NCBI GenBank assembly: GCA_934130045.1
Contig: CAKOXI010000004.1
Span: 1 to 64,000, forward strand
DNA: 64,000 nt
Reading direction: 5' to 3'
Source: an uncultured Bacilli bacterium
GTDB taxonomy: Bacteria > Bacillota_I > Bacilli_A > RF39 > UBA660
Of the stretch, positions 8,102 to 16,494 are shown piece after piece. The translations under genes were made by a program, and so were the position numbers. The notes beneath the pieces are model-generated. The model worked only from the letters and a program-made list of their open reading frames with translations, did not search any database and was not told where the DNA came from. Within the stretch, counting starts at the first letter, position 1. Every line of letters starts with the position of its first letter.

Positions 8102-8510
8102 CTGTATTGATTAAATAACTAAAGTATTTTTTCTTTCCAGATAATACATCATTATAAAAATTTTGTTTCCAATTAACAAAATCAATTGATTTTTGTATTT
8201 CTTGCTTTTTTTGTTCTAATTCCCTTAGTTTAGCATTAAGAATTATTTTTCTTTCAGGAATTGTGGATTCACCCTTTAGGCAAAGTTCAAGATATTTTTT
8301 CATTTCTATAATACTCATACCACAATTTTTTAGACAAGTTAAACTTTTAATCCAATTGATGTCATTATCATTAAATACACGATAATTGCTCTTATTTCTT
8401 TTTACATTCGGAATAAGACCTTCGTTGCAATAAAATTTAAGTGCATCATAAGTAAGTCCTGTTTTTTCACAAGTTTCTTTCATTGAATATAAAGTATCAG
8501 TTTCTATCAT
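8085..8510 (-). CDS. MerR-family transcriptional regulator
   Basis: A 141-residue regulator. The N-terminal winged helix reads YSMKETCEKTGLTYDALKFYCNEGLIPNVKRNKSNYRVF, the MerR recognition helix and wing; CLKNCGMSIIEMKKYLELCLKG follows, then a long dimerisation helix (about residues 82-118, RKIILNAKLRELEQKKQEIQKSID). Size and the KNCGMSI..M segment fit the AdhR/NmlR-like branch that responds to aldehydes or other electrophiles, but the effector is inference. It is divergent from the aldo/keto reductase, and the dyad at 8581-8595 between the two genes is its likely operator. Confidence 0.92.
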   Translation of the reverse strand: MIETDTLYSMKETCEKTGLTYDALKFYCNEGLIPNVKRNKSNYRVFNDNDINWIKSLTCLKNCGMSIIEMKKYLELCLKGESTIPERKIILNAKLRELEQKKQEIQKSIDFVNWKQNFYNDVLSGKKKYFSYLINTENDDK

Positions 8511-8575
8511 TTACTTCACCTCTTAATTAATTTTAAAATATCGATGTAAAATGTAGTTAAAAATTAAAAAAAGTA

Positions 8576-8606
8576 TTGACCGGGTGTTACACACGACATT
8601 TATAAT
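8576..8606 (+). promoter_or_regulatory. MerR-activated promoter with operator dyad
   Basis: -35 TTGACC (8576-8581), -10 TATAAT (8601-8606), spacer 19 bp. The dyad CGGGTGT-T-ACACACG (8581-8595, six of seven positions paired) sits in the spacer. Over-long spacers with a central dyad are the classical MerR arrangement, where the activator untwists the DNA. It drives the aldo/keto reductase and flavodoxin genes. Confidence 0.8.
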
Positions 8607-8651
8607 TATATTGTAAATTATTGAATATGTCAAATAAGAAAGGATGATTTT

Positions 8652-9542
8652 ATGGAATATGTTAAATTAAACAATGGTGTAGAAATGCCTATTTTAGGAT
8701 TTGGAGTTTACCAAATACCAGCTAGTGAAACAAAAAAATGTGTATTAGATGCGATTAAAGTTGGTTTTAGAAGTATTGATACAGCTCAAAGTTATTTTAA
8801 TGAAGCAGAAGTTGGTGATGCAATAGCAGAGTGTGGAGTTGAAAGAAGTGAATTATTTATTACAACTAAAGTATGGATAGATAATTATGGATATGAAAGT
8901 TGTAAAAAATCAGTAATTGAATCACTTTCAAAATTAAAAACAGATTATATTGATTTAGTATTACTTCATCAACCTTTTGGTGATTATTATGGTGCTTATA
9001 AAGCTTTAGAAGAATTATATGAAGAAGGAAAAATTAGAGCAATTGGAGTTTCAAATTTTTATCCTGATAGATTAACAGATATTTGTCTTTTTGGTAGAAA
9101 AATTATTCCTAGTGTTAATCAAGTTGAAGTAAATCCTTTAAATGCGCAATTTTCATCTAAAGAAAATATGGAAAAATATGGTGTAAAAATGGAAGCTTGG
9201 GCACCATTTGGTGAAGGAAGAAATAATTTATTTACTAATGAAGTATTAGTTAATATAGGAAAAAAATATAATAAAAGTGCTGCTCAAGTAATGCTTAGGT
9301 GGCTAATACAAAGAGGTGTTATTGTAGCTTGCAAATCTACACATATTGAGAGAATGGAAGAAAACTTTAATGTTTTTGATTTTAAATTATCTAATGGTGA
9401 TATGGAAGAAATTAAAAAATTAAATCAAAATAATAGCTTATTTTTTAATCATCAAGATCCTAAAATGGTAGAATGGTTTGATAATATTGTTAAGTCTAGA
9501 AGGGAAAATAAAGATTGTCGTAATGATAAGAAAAATTGGTAG
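8652..9542 (+). CDS. Aldo/keto reductase
   Basis: A 296-residue NADPH-dependent carbonyl reductase with (beta/alpha)8 signatures: FRSIDTAQSYFNEAEVGDAI holding catalytic Asp and Tyr, the Lys in FITTKVWI, the His in VLLHQPFGDYYGAYKALEEL, IRAIGVSNFYPDRL, and the NADP-binding VIVACKSTHIERMEEN in place of the usual VIPKS. It resembles the AKR5-like group (2,5-diketo-gluconate / methylglyoxal reductases). RBS AAAGGAT precedes the ATG. The MerR promoter at 8576 and the downstream flavodoxin suggest a carbonyl or redox stress response. Confidence 0.93.
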   Translation: MEYVKLNNGVEMPILGFGVYQIPASETKKCVLDAIKVGFRSIDTAQSYFNEAEVGDAIAECGVERSELFITTKVWIDNYGYESCKKSVIESLSKLKTDYIDLVLLHQPFGDYYGAYKALEELYEEGKIRAIGVSNFYPDRLTDICLFGRKIIPSVNQVEVNPLNAQFSSKENMEKYGVKMEAWAPFGEGRNNLFTNEVLVNIGKKYNKSAAQVMLRWLIQRGVIVACKSTHIERMEENFNVFDFKLSNGDMEEIKKLNQNNSLFFNHQDPKMVEWFDNIVKSRRENKDCRNDKKNW

Positions 9543-9554
9543 GAGGATTTTAAT

Positions 9555-10193
9555 TTGAAAAAAATAATAATTGAAATAGTAATGATAATTTTAGTTTTAG
9601 TTACTATTATTGGTTTATTTTATATATTTAATGGTTCAAATAATTCAGAAAATAAATTTAATGATAATAAACAAAATGATATAGATAACAATATAAATTT
9701 GGATGGTAAAAAAATTCTTGTGGTATATTATTCGGCCCAAAATCATACTGAAAATATTGCTAAAAAAATCGCAAGTAAATTAAATGCAGATATTTTTGAA
9801 ATAGAACCTGAAAATGTTTATACTTCTAGTGATTTAAATTGGTCAGATAGTAATTCAAGGGTATCAAGAGAACATAATGATGAATCTTTAAGAAATGTTT
9901 CCTTAAAGACGACAAAAGTAGATGATTGGGATAGTTATGATATAGTATTAATCGGTTATCCAATTTGGTGGGGAATAGCTGCTTGGCCCGTAAATACATT
10001 TGTTCAAAATAACGACTTTACTGGAAAAACTGTTATACCTTTTTGTACATCTGCTTCCTCTGGTATTGGGGAAAGTGGTGAATTATTAAAACGTGATGCC
10101 TTAGGTGGTGATTGGAAATCAGGCTATAGATTTTCTTCAAATGCAACTGATAATGATATTGAAATATTTATAGATAGTATAAGTGAAAATTAA
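9555..10193 (+). CDS. Membrane-anchored flavodoxin-like protein
   Basis: A 212-residue protein: N-terminal membrane helix (residues 4-26), a polar linker rich in Asn/Asp, then a flavodoxin fold from residue 52. The FMN phosphate loop is YYSAQNHTENIAKK; the isoalloxazine-side loops are GYPIWWGIAAWPVNTF and PFCTSASSGIGESG, typical of the Flavodoxin_4 family. The start is TTG (9555) placed 8 bases after AGGAGG (9541-9546). It is the second gene of the MerR-controlled unit and may deliver electrons at the outer or inner face of the membrane. Confidence 0.85.
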   Translation: MKKIIIEIVMIILVLVTIIGLFYIFNGSNNSENKFNDNKQNDIDNNINLDGKKILVVYYSAQNHTENIAKKIASKLNADIFEIEPENVYTSSDLNWSDSNSRVSREHNDESLRNVSLKTTKVDDWDSYDIVLIGYPIWWGIAAWPVNTFVQNNDFTGKTVIPFCTSASSGIGESGELLKRDALGGDWKSGYRFSSNATDNDIEIFIDSISEN

Positions 10194-10204
10194 TTTTAAA
10201 ATGT

Positions 10205-10234
10205 AAAGCAAATTATAATTGATTTGCTTTTTTT
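10205..10234 (+). terminator. Rho-independent terminator
   Basis: Stem AAAGCAAAT (10205-10213) / ATTTGCTTT (10222-10230) and T run to 10234; followed immediately by an extended -10, TGATATAAT (10236-10244), for the next gene. Confidence 0.85.
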
Positions 10235-10370
10235 ATGATATAATTTTAAGTAGTAATTAGAAGAAAAATATAAATAGTAACAATTATAAATAATTTAAAC
10301 TAGAATAAAAAATATTAAATATAATTGAAATGAAGAAATTATGATAGTGTATGAAAGGAAATGATTTAAA

Positions 10371-11285
10371 ATGAGAATATTAATTATTGGAGCTGGTGTA
10401 CTAGGATCAAATCTAGCACATTCTATAAAAAAAGGTAATGATGTAACTATTTTAGCAAGAAATAAAGCCCATGAGAATTTAAAAAATAATGGACTTATTA
10501 TAAAACATAAATTAGGAAAGAAAACAGTAGATTATTTTAATGTAATAGAAAAGTTAGATGAGAATGATATTTATGATGTAATATTTATAGTTTCAAGATT
10601 TTCATCTTTAGATAGTATTGTTCCAATTATAGAAAATAATAAAAGCAAAAACATAGTATTTGTAGGTAATAATATGTCAGTAGAAAAATATATGAATATA
10701 AAAAATAAAAATGTATTATTCGCATTCTTTATGGCTGCTGGCAAAAAGTGTGATGGGTATATAAATTCAATTTGTTTAAATAAAATTCAAATTGGAAGAG
10801 TGGATGGTAAAGACATAAGTAATGAATTTATAAAATCTATATTTAAAGATACAAAAATAAAAGTAATTATAGAAAATAAGATGAATGATTATCTTAAAAC
10901 ACATGCATGTGCGGTTCTTCCACTTGTATTTGCAAGTTATAAAGTAAATGGTAATTTAAAGTTACTAAAAAAAGATAAGAAATATTCTCTACTAATTATG
11001 GATGCGATTATTGAAGGATATGATGTTTTAAAAAAACTAGGATATGAAATACTTCCTAAAGGTGAATATGAAAATTGTGTTAATAAAAAGAATCTATGTG
11101 CATTTATTTATAGATTTATGTTTTCTAATTTTATAGGAAAAATGTGTATATCAGATCATGCTATGAGTGCAAGAGAAGAGTTTTTAGTTATGAATAATGA
11201 ATTTGAAAAATTAAAGGAAAAATCAAAACTTGAAACTAAAGTATATGATGAGTTAAAATTGGAGTTATTAAATTACAAAGATTAA
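10371..11285 (+). CDS. Ketopantoate reductase family protein
   Basis: A 304-residue protein. The N-terminal Rossmann motif GAGVLGSNLA (residues 7-16) and the ARN segment after strand two match PanE/ApbA-type dehydrogenases; DVIFIVSRFSSL is the fourth strand. The catalytic lysine region would be KTHACAVLPLVFASY. True PanE reduces ketopantoate with NADPH for pantothenate synthesis, but the C-terminal half is divergent and no other pan gene is nearby, so the substrate is uncertain. RBS AAAGGA is 12 bases before the ATG. Confidence 0.78.
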   Translation: MRILIIGAGVLGSNLAHSIKKGNDVTILARNKAHENLKNNGLIIKHKLGKKTVDYFNVIEKLDENDIYDVIFIVSRFSSLDSIVPIIENNKSKNIVFVGNNMSVEKYMNIKNKNVLFAFFMAAGKKCDGYINSICLNKIQIGRVDGKDISNEFIKSIFKDTKIKVIIENKMNDYLKTHACAVLPLVFASYKVNGNLKLLKKDKKYSLLIMDAIIEGYDVLKKLGYEILPKGEYENCVNKKNLCAFIYRFMFSNFIGKMCISDHAMSAREEFLVMNNEFEKLKEKSKLETKVYDELKLELLNYKD

Positions 11286-11327
11286 TTGAAAAAATATTAG
11301 TAATTATTCAAAAATAATAATATTTAA

Positions 11328-11366
11328 TGTAAGATTTATCAAATAATAATCGTTAATATATATGAG
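11328..11366 (+). promoter_or_regulatory. Predicted ECF sigma promoter (lipoprotein gene)
   Basis: TGTAAGATTT (11328-11337), 13 bases, then CGTTAATATATATGAG (11351-11366). The same two blocks with the same spacing occur at 11856-11894 ahead of the ECF sigma gene. The layout mirrors the known sigma-W consensus (TGAAACnTTT, about 13-14 bases, CGTA), with the CGTTA block as -10. Confidence 0.75.
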
Positions 11367-11415
11367 AGCCAATTTAAGTGTACTTATATATTATTGGTTG
11401 TTAGGAGGTAGAATA

Positions 11416-11781
11416 GTGAAGAAATCGATAATTGTAATATTTGTTGCTGCAATTATTTTAACTGGTTGTAACATTTCAAAAAATAATAATAAATCAAAAA
11501 CAGCGGAAATTGTTGTTGAAATTAATGGTGGTATTCCATACGATTGGGTATATACAATAAGTAATGAGAGTATTGTTAAATACAAAGATATGGAAGAAAA
11601 AACTTCGGATACTTTGGGTGGAAGCTATGAACAGCATTATATTTTTGAAGGTTTAAAGGAAGGGGCAACAACAATCGAATTTGAACTAAAAAGCATTGTT
11701 GATAATACAGTAGATCAAACAAAAAATTATGAAGTTGTGGTTGATAAAAATTTAAATGTAACCATTACTGAAGTAAAATAA
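11416..11781 (+). CDS. Lipoprotein, chagasin (I42) inhibitor-like
   Basis: A 121-residue lipoprotein. The signal peptide ends in the lipobox ILTGC (Cys about residue 18). The mature part has the chagasin-like order: GGIPYDWVYTI in place of NPTTGYxW, a central GGSYEQHYIFEGL in place of the GxGGxxxxxF loop, and KEGATTIEFEL in place of the GxxxixfxY strand; these are the cysteine-protease-binding loops of family I42. The GTG at 11416 follows TAGGAGGT (11402-11409) and gives a proper signal peptide, so I prefer it to the ATG at 11362. It shares its predicted promoter with the ECF sigma operon downstream, implying envelope stress control. Confidence 0.78.
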   Translation: MKKSIIVIFVAAIILTGCNISKNNNKSKTAEIVVEINGGIPYDWVYTISNESIVKYKDMEEKTSDTLGGSYEQHYIFEGLKEGATTIEFELKSIVDNTVDQTKNYEVVVDKNLNVTITEVK

Positions 11782-11795
11782 TATAAAAACGTTTT

Positions 11796-11820
11796 GCAGA
11801 TTTTTAATAATCTGCTTTTT
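11796..11820 (+). terminator. Rho-independent terminator
   Basis: Stem GCAGATT (11796-11802) / AATCTGC (11809-11815) then TTTTT, after the chagasin-like lipoprotein gene. Confidence 0.85.
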
Positions 11821-11855
11821 CTATGATAAAATATTTTTAGAAAAATAAAAAAGTT

Positions 11856-11894
11856 TGTAAGATTTTGTATGTATATATCGTTAATATATATGAG
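11856..11894 (+). promoter_or_regulatory. Predicted autoregulatory ECF promoter
   Basis: TGTAAGATTT (11856-11865), 13 bases, then CGTTAATATATATGAG (11879-11894), identical in both blocks and spacing to the element at 11328-11366. It lies 22 bases before the sigma factor start codon. Autoregulation is the rule for ECF sigma genes. Confidence 0.8.
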
Positions 11895-11915
11895 TACACT
11901 AGTTAGGAGGCTTTC

Positions 11916-12473
11916 ATGGAAGATTTGGATATAGTAAATCTTATCTATAATAGGAATGATTTGGGATTAGATGAATTAAGAAAAAAATATAATGAATTAT
12001 TATATAGTTTAGCATTTTCTATATTAAATAATAATAGTGATTCAGATGAGTGTGTAAATGATACTTATTTGAAAGTATGGAAAACAATTCCACCATATAA
12101 ACCAACTTATTTAAAATCATTTGTTTGTAAGATAACAAGGCAAATTTCTATTGATAGATATAGAATTAATAACAGAATTTTGAAAAAAGAAATGTCTTTG
12201 AATGAACTTGATTATGATATTTCTAGTAGTTATAGTTTAGATGATGAGTTTTATAAAAATGAGCTTGTTAATTTTATTAATTTATTTTTGGAAAATTTGG
12301 ATATTGAAACGCAAATATTATTTATTAGAAGATATTTCTTAAATGAATCAGTTAAATCTTTATCAAAAAGATTTGATATAACAGAAACTAATATAAGTGT
12401 TAAATTATCTAGAGTAAGAAATAAACTAAAAAAATATTTAGAATTGGAGGGGTATAAAATTGAAAAAAATTAA
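11916..12473 (+). CDS. ECF-type RNA polymerase sigma factor
   Basis: A 185-residue group IV sigma factor. Region 2 spans about residues 18-88 (LLYSLAFSILNNNSDSDECVNDTYLKVWKTIP... SFVCKITRQISIDRYR), with the -10 recognising helix at the end; region 4 spans about 125-180 (LDIETQILFIRRYFLNESVKSLSKRFDITETNISVKLSRVRNKLKKYL), the helix-turn-helix for the -35. RBS TTAGGAGG precedes the ATG. The gene overlaps the anti-sigma-like gene by 14 bases and heads a five-gene unit. Confidence 0.95.
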   Translation: MEDLDIVNLIYNRNDLGLDELRKKYNELLYSLAFSILNNNSDSDECVNDTYLKVWKTIPPYKPTYLKSFVCKITRQISIDRYRINNRILKKEMSLNELDYDISSSYSLDDEFYKNELVNFINLFLENLDIETQILFIRRYFLNESVKSLSKRFDITETNISVKLSRVRNKLKKYLELEGYKIEKN

Positions 12474-13044
12474 TTTATTAGATATTTTTGGATTAACTGA
12501 TAACGCAATGATAAATCGAGCTATTGAAACAGATAACATAGAAAAATTAAAAGAATTAAAAATATTAGAAAAAAGAAAAAAACATTTAAGTATATTTAGA
12601 TATGTATCAATGTTAGCGGGGGGGCTTGCCGTTTTGGTGATAGGAATAGTTTTACTTAATAACAATATTAATGATGAAAATGTTTTAATACCTAATCCTA
12701 TGACTGAAGTAAAAGATATAACTGAACTAGAAAATTATATTAAATTAGATTTATCAAAATATGAAATAAAAGAAATAATGGAAATGTATAAATTTGAAAA
12801 TGAAAGTTTAATACAAATTAAATATATTGATGGCTCAACTTTAAGAATAAGTAAAGAAAATGGTGATAATAGTGGTATATATGGTTCAACATTAGATAAA
12901 ACTGAAACAATAAATGGAATTAATGTAAGTATATATAAATTTGATAATACTGTTTATGCTGTTTGGAATGATAATAATTATGCCTTTAGTTATATATTTA
13001 GTGATAATGAAAATACTACTCAAATATTATCTAAATTGGTATAA
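12460..13044 (+). CDS. Anti-sigma factor-like protein with DUF4367 domain
   Basis: A 194-residue single-pass membrane protein. The cytoplasmic N-terminus (1-48) contains DNAMINRAIE...KLKELKILEKRKK, one hydrophobic helix lies at about 49-68, and the outside domain ends VSIYKFDNTVYAVWNDNNYAFSYIF, the pattern of DUF4367 domains found on ECF-linked regulators. The start is TTG at 12460, after GGAGGGG (12446-12452), within the sigma gene. Position and topology argue that it holds the sigma factor inactive at the membrane; this is inference from context, as no zinc-binding ZAS motif is seen. Confidence 0.8.
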   Translation: MKKINLLDIFGLTDNAMINRAIETDNIEKLKELKILEKRKKHLSIFRYVSMLAGGLAVLVIGIVLLNNNINDENVLIPNPMTEVKDITELENYIKLDLSKYEIKEIMEMYKFENESLIQIKYIDGSTLRISKENGDNSGIYGSTLDKTETINGINVSIYKFDNTVYAVWNDNNYAFSYIFSDNENTTQILSKLV

Positions 13045-13062
13045 GGAGAATTAAAAAGTATT

Positions 13063-14463
13063 ATGAATTACGTAAATAGAAGTTTATTAAGTATAAAAAA
13101 GAGAAAGAATCGTTCTTTAATATTATTTGTAGCTGTACTTTTAATTTGTAATGTTATGGCTGGCGCTATTTCTGTTAAAAATGCTTTACTAAATACAGAG
13201 AAATCTTTTACTGACCTAATTCCAGTAGAAGTAAATATTGTAGATGATTATTCTTATTTTTTAGAAGATAGTGATAATACTTTATCAGAAGAAGTAGTAA
13301 AAAAAATTGGTAGTTCACCTTATGTAAAAAATTATTACTATTATTATAAATATTGGCTTGGAAGTAACAAGTTAGAAAACGGAAGTGAACTTCCTATAGT
13401 AGGTGCAGAACAAGATAATGAATTTCATCCATTTAATTCTTTTGATATATTAGGCGCATATAAGAGAACAGTTAAAGAACAGGATGATGGTAGTATAAAA
13501 ATTACATCAGGAAAAACATTTACTGATGAAGATATTAAAAATGGTAACAATGTGATACTTGTATCAGAACAAGTGGCAAGTAAAAACAAATTAAATGTTG
13601 GTGATAAAATTAAACTTGGTAGTCAAATAGATATTTATAGTGTTAATTCACAAGTTGTTGAAGAGGAATACGAAATTATAGGTATTTTTGAAACAAAAAC
13701 TGAATATGAAAAAGATATAACTGGAAACCTTATTGAAATAGAAAGTAACTATGTAGATACAATTTATATGCCAAATGACGCAATAAAAAATATTCATGAT
13801 AAAGTAATTACTGAAGTAAAGAAACAAGAAGTTGATAGTTATGATGCATTTTCTATAATAACAAACTATGAACTAAATAGTATTGATGAAATGGAAGAAT
13901 TTAAAAGTGAAAACTTACCTAATTTACCTAAAGGATATGTATTTGAAGATAATTCGGAAAGTATTAGTAGTGTTATTGTTCCAATGAATAATATGAAGGA
14001 TTTATCTAATATAATTGTTTATGCTTCTATAGTAGCTTCGATAATAATTATAGGATTGATTTCAATATTATTTTGTAAAGAAAGAAAAAAGGAAATGGGA
14101 ATTTATCTTGCTCTTGGTGAAAAGAAAATAAACATTGCTTTGCAATTATTAATAGAAACATTACTAGTATCAGTAATAGCAATAACAATATCTATATTTA
14201 CTGGTAATATGATTGCCAAAAATGTATCAAATAAAATGCTTCAAAATAAAATAGTAGAACAAAATGCTAAAATAGAAAATCAATATAATTATAATTCCTA
14301 CGATTTAATAGATTGTGAAGAAATAATGGATAATTATACTGTTTCATTAAATATTGGTACAATTTTAATGATTTATGCAGTTGCAATTATAAGTATTTCT
14401 TTATCTACAGTAATTCCAATATATTATACACTTAAATTAAATCCAAGAAAGATACTTATGTAG
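13063..14463 (+). CDS. ABC transporter permease, FtsX/MacB-like
   Basis: A 466-residue permease with the MacB/FtsX plan: an N-terminal helix (about 18-40), a 270-residue extracytoplasmic domain, and three C-terminal helices (about 313-335, 360-385, 438-460). LVSEQVASKNKLNVGDKIKL is typical of MacB_PCD domains. Such transporters do not move substrates through the membrane but transmit ATP energy to periplasmic or wall-side events such as lipoprotein release or hydrolase control. The partner ATPase is the next gene. Confidence 0.88.
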   Translation: MNYVNRSLLSIKKRKNRSLILFVAVLLICNVMAGAISVKNALLNTEKSFTDLIPVEVNIVDDYSYFLEDSDNTLSEEVVKKIGSSPYVKNYYYYYKYWLGSNKLENGSELPIVGAEQDNEFHPFNSFDILGAYKRTVKEQDDGSIKITSGKTFTDEDIKNGNNVILVSEQVASKNKLNVGDKIKLGSQIDIYSVNSQVVEEEYEIIGIFETKTEYEKDITGNLIEIESNYVDTIYMPNDAIKNIHDKVITEVKKQEVDSYDAFSIITNYELNSIDEMEEFKSENLPNLPKGYVFEDNSESISSVIVPMNNMKDLSNIIVYASIVASIIIIGLISILFCKERKKEMGIYLALGEKKINIALQLLIETLLVSVIAITISIFTGNMIAKNVSNKMLQNKIVEQNAKIENQYNYNSYDLIDCEEIMDNYTVSLNIGTILMIYAVAIISISLSTVIPIYYTLKLNPRKILM

Positions 14464-14472
14464 GAGGAATTT

Positions 14473-15156
14473 ATGAATAATGATTATATATTAACTGCGG
14501 ATAAAATATGTTATTCTTATCAAGATGGTGATGTAATAAGACATATACTTAAAGATGTCTCATTTAATTTTGAAAGAGGTAAATTTTACACTATTCTTGG
14601 AGAAAGTGGTTCAGGAAAAACAACATTTTTATCACTCCTATCAGCACTTGAAGAACCTATTAGTGGAGTCATTAAATATGAAAATAAAGATATAAGAAAT
14701 ATAGGATTAGAAAAATACAGAAGAAATAAAATAGGAATTATATTTCAAAATTATAACTTAATAAACTATATGACTGCTTTAGAAAATGTATATGTTGCAA
14801 TGGGAATAACAGATAACAATATACCGGGTAACATGAAGGTAATTGCAAGAAATTTGCTTAAATTTGTTGGTATAGATAAAGTTAAGGCAAATAGGCCAGT
14901 TAATAAATTATCTGGTGGGGAGCAACAAAGAGTTGCAATAGCTAGAAGTTTATCAACCGATGTTGACTTATTGTTTGCTGATGAACCAACTGGAAATTTA
15001 AATCAGGAAATGTCGGAAGAAATAGTAAAAATTTTTAAAACATTAGCTCATCAACATAATAAATGTATTATTATGGTAACCCATTCAAAGGAAATAGCGG
15101 ATAAATCTGATGAAGTTTTAATTTTGGAGAAAGGATTATTAAAGAAAAATGAGTAG
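14473..15156 (+). CDS. ABC transporter ATPase, LolD/MacB type
   Basis: A 227-residue ATPase with Walker A GESGSGKTT (about residues 39-47), Q-loop FQNYNLI, signature LSGGEQQRVAIARSL, Walker B LLFADEPTGNL and H-loop VTHSKE. The EPTGNL wording is typical of the LolD/FtsE/MacB class. RBS GGAGG and a 9-base gap link it to the permease gene; its stop overlaps the PASTA gene start (15149). Confidence 0.93.
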   Translation: MNNDYILTADKICYSYQDGDVIRHILKDVSFNFERGKFYTILGESGSGKTTFLSLLSALEEPISGVIKYENKDIRNIGLEKYRRNKIGIIFQNYNLINYMTALENVYVAMGITDNNIPGNMKVIARNLLKFVGIDKVKANRPVNKLSGGEQQRVAIARSLSTDVDLLFADEPTGNLNQEMSEEIVKIFKTLAHQHNKCIIMVTHSKEIADKSDEVLILEKGLLKKNE

Positions 15157-16378
15157 TTTTTTAGAAAAATTTAACGAAGAAACAGATCAAGGTAAAGGTA
15201 TTATTACAGAAGAAAATGATATAGAAGAAGATACTTTATATTTAGATAAGCAGAAAAAGAAAAAATTAATTATTATTATTTTTAGTGTTATTATGATTAT
15301 TGTTATTGCTATAATTGTTATACTTTCAAGATTAGTGAATGTACCTGATTTTCAAAATGGTTTGAGTACTATTGCAACAAAATGGGCAAATAATAATGAT
15401 ATTGAAATTAAGGAAGAACAAAAATATGATAGTAAAGTATCAGAAGGAATGGTAATATCACAATCTATAAAATCAGGAACTAAGATATTTAAAGGAAATC
15501 AAATTACCATTGTTGTAAGTATTGGTAAAGATCCAAATGAAAAAATAAAAGTACCCGATTTAAAAACAATGACAGCATCAGAAATTAAGATATGGAAAGA
15601 AGAAAATGAACTTTCAAATGTTACAATTAAAGAAGAATACTCCTCTACTATAGAATTTGGAAATATTATAAGTTATGAATTTGATAATATAGCTACAAAT
15701 GAAAATAATTTCACAAGAAGTGATAAATTAACTATTGTTGTATCAAAGGGTGCGAAAACACTAACTATGGAAGACTTTTCATCTAAAACAAAAGAAGATG
15801 TAGTTAAATGGTGCTCTGAAAATAAAGTTAATTGTACTATAACCGAGCAATTTGATCAAAATGTTGTTTCAGGTCGTGTTATATCTCAATCTATAGCTAA
15901 AGGTACTAAACTAGAAGAAAATACTCAGATAACATTTACAATTTCCATTGGAGAAGGAGTTACAGTACCTAATTATTATAATGTTTCTAGTGAAGATGCT
16001 ACCGAATTAAATAGCAAAATAAAAATTAAAATTAAAAATGTTTATAATATGGATGTTGGTTATGGAAATTTAATATCACAATCAGTTAGGGCAGGAGAAG
16101 TAATAAAAATAGATGAAAATGAGGTAACCTTAGTATATTCATTGGGAGTTCCATATTTTACAAGTTTAATTGGAATAAGTGAAAGTGAAATTGCAAAAAT
16201 ATTTTATGAATATAATCAAAAGGGTGTAAATTTTACATATTCAATCAAATATGTTGATTCAGAAGAAGAAAAAGGGAAGATTGTGTGGTCATCAAAGTCC
16301 AATGAGTTTGTATCTATGAAGGAACATATTGAAATTAGTGTTAGTAATGGCTCAAAACAAAATTCTAATGAAAACTAA
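15149..16378 (+). CDS. Membrane protein with five PASTA repeats
   Basis: A 409-residue bitopic protein: an acidic cytoplasmic tail (1-40), one membrane helix at about 41-63, then five PASTA-like repeats (about 68-135, 136-203, 204-270, 271-334, 335-402). Each repeat has the strand-helix-strand form and the ISQSxxxGTxxxxxxxITxxVSxG pattern; QSIKSGTKI, QSIAKGTKL and QSVRAGEVI are the clearest. PASTA modules bind muropeptides and beta-lactams and usually sit on PknB-type kinases or PBPs. Here no kinase domain is attached. It overlaps the ATPase gene and belongs to the ECF sigma unit, suggesting a wall-sensing partner of the FtsX-type transporter. Confidence 0.85.
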   Translation: MSSFLEKFNEETDQGKGIITEENDIEEDTLYLDKQKKKKLIIIIFSVIMIIVIAIIVILSRLVNVPDFQNGLSTIATKWANNNDIEIKEEQKYDSKVSEGMVISQSIKSGTKIFKGNQITIVVSIGKDPNEKIKVPDLKTMTASEIKIWKEENELSNVTIKEEYSSTIEFGNIISYEFDNIATNENNFTRSDKLTIVVSKGAKTLTMEDFSSKTKEDVVKWCSENKVNCTITEQFDQNVVSGRVISQSIAKGTKLEENTQITFTISIGEGVTVPNYYNVSSEDATELNSKIKIKIKNVYNMDVGYGNLISQSVRAGEVIKIDENEVTLVYSLGVPYFTSLIGISESEIAKIFYEYNQKGVNFTYSIKYVDSEEEKGKIVWSSKSNEFVSMKEHIEISVSNGSKQNSNEN

Positions 16379-16494
16379 TTAAGTGAAAGTATAAAATTAT
16401 AAAAGAGCAGCTAATATTATGAAAAAAGTATTAGAAATGTGTAAAAAATAAAATTTATCTTTTAATTATAAATATTATTGTGGAGGTAAAAAAT

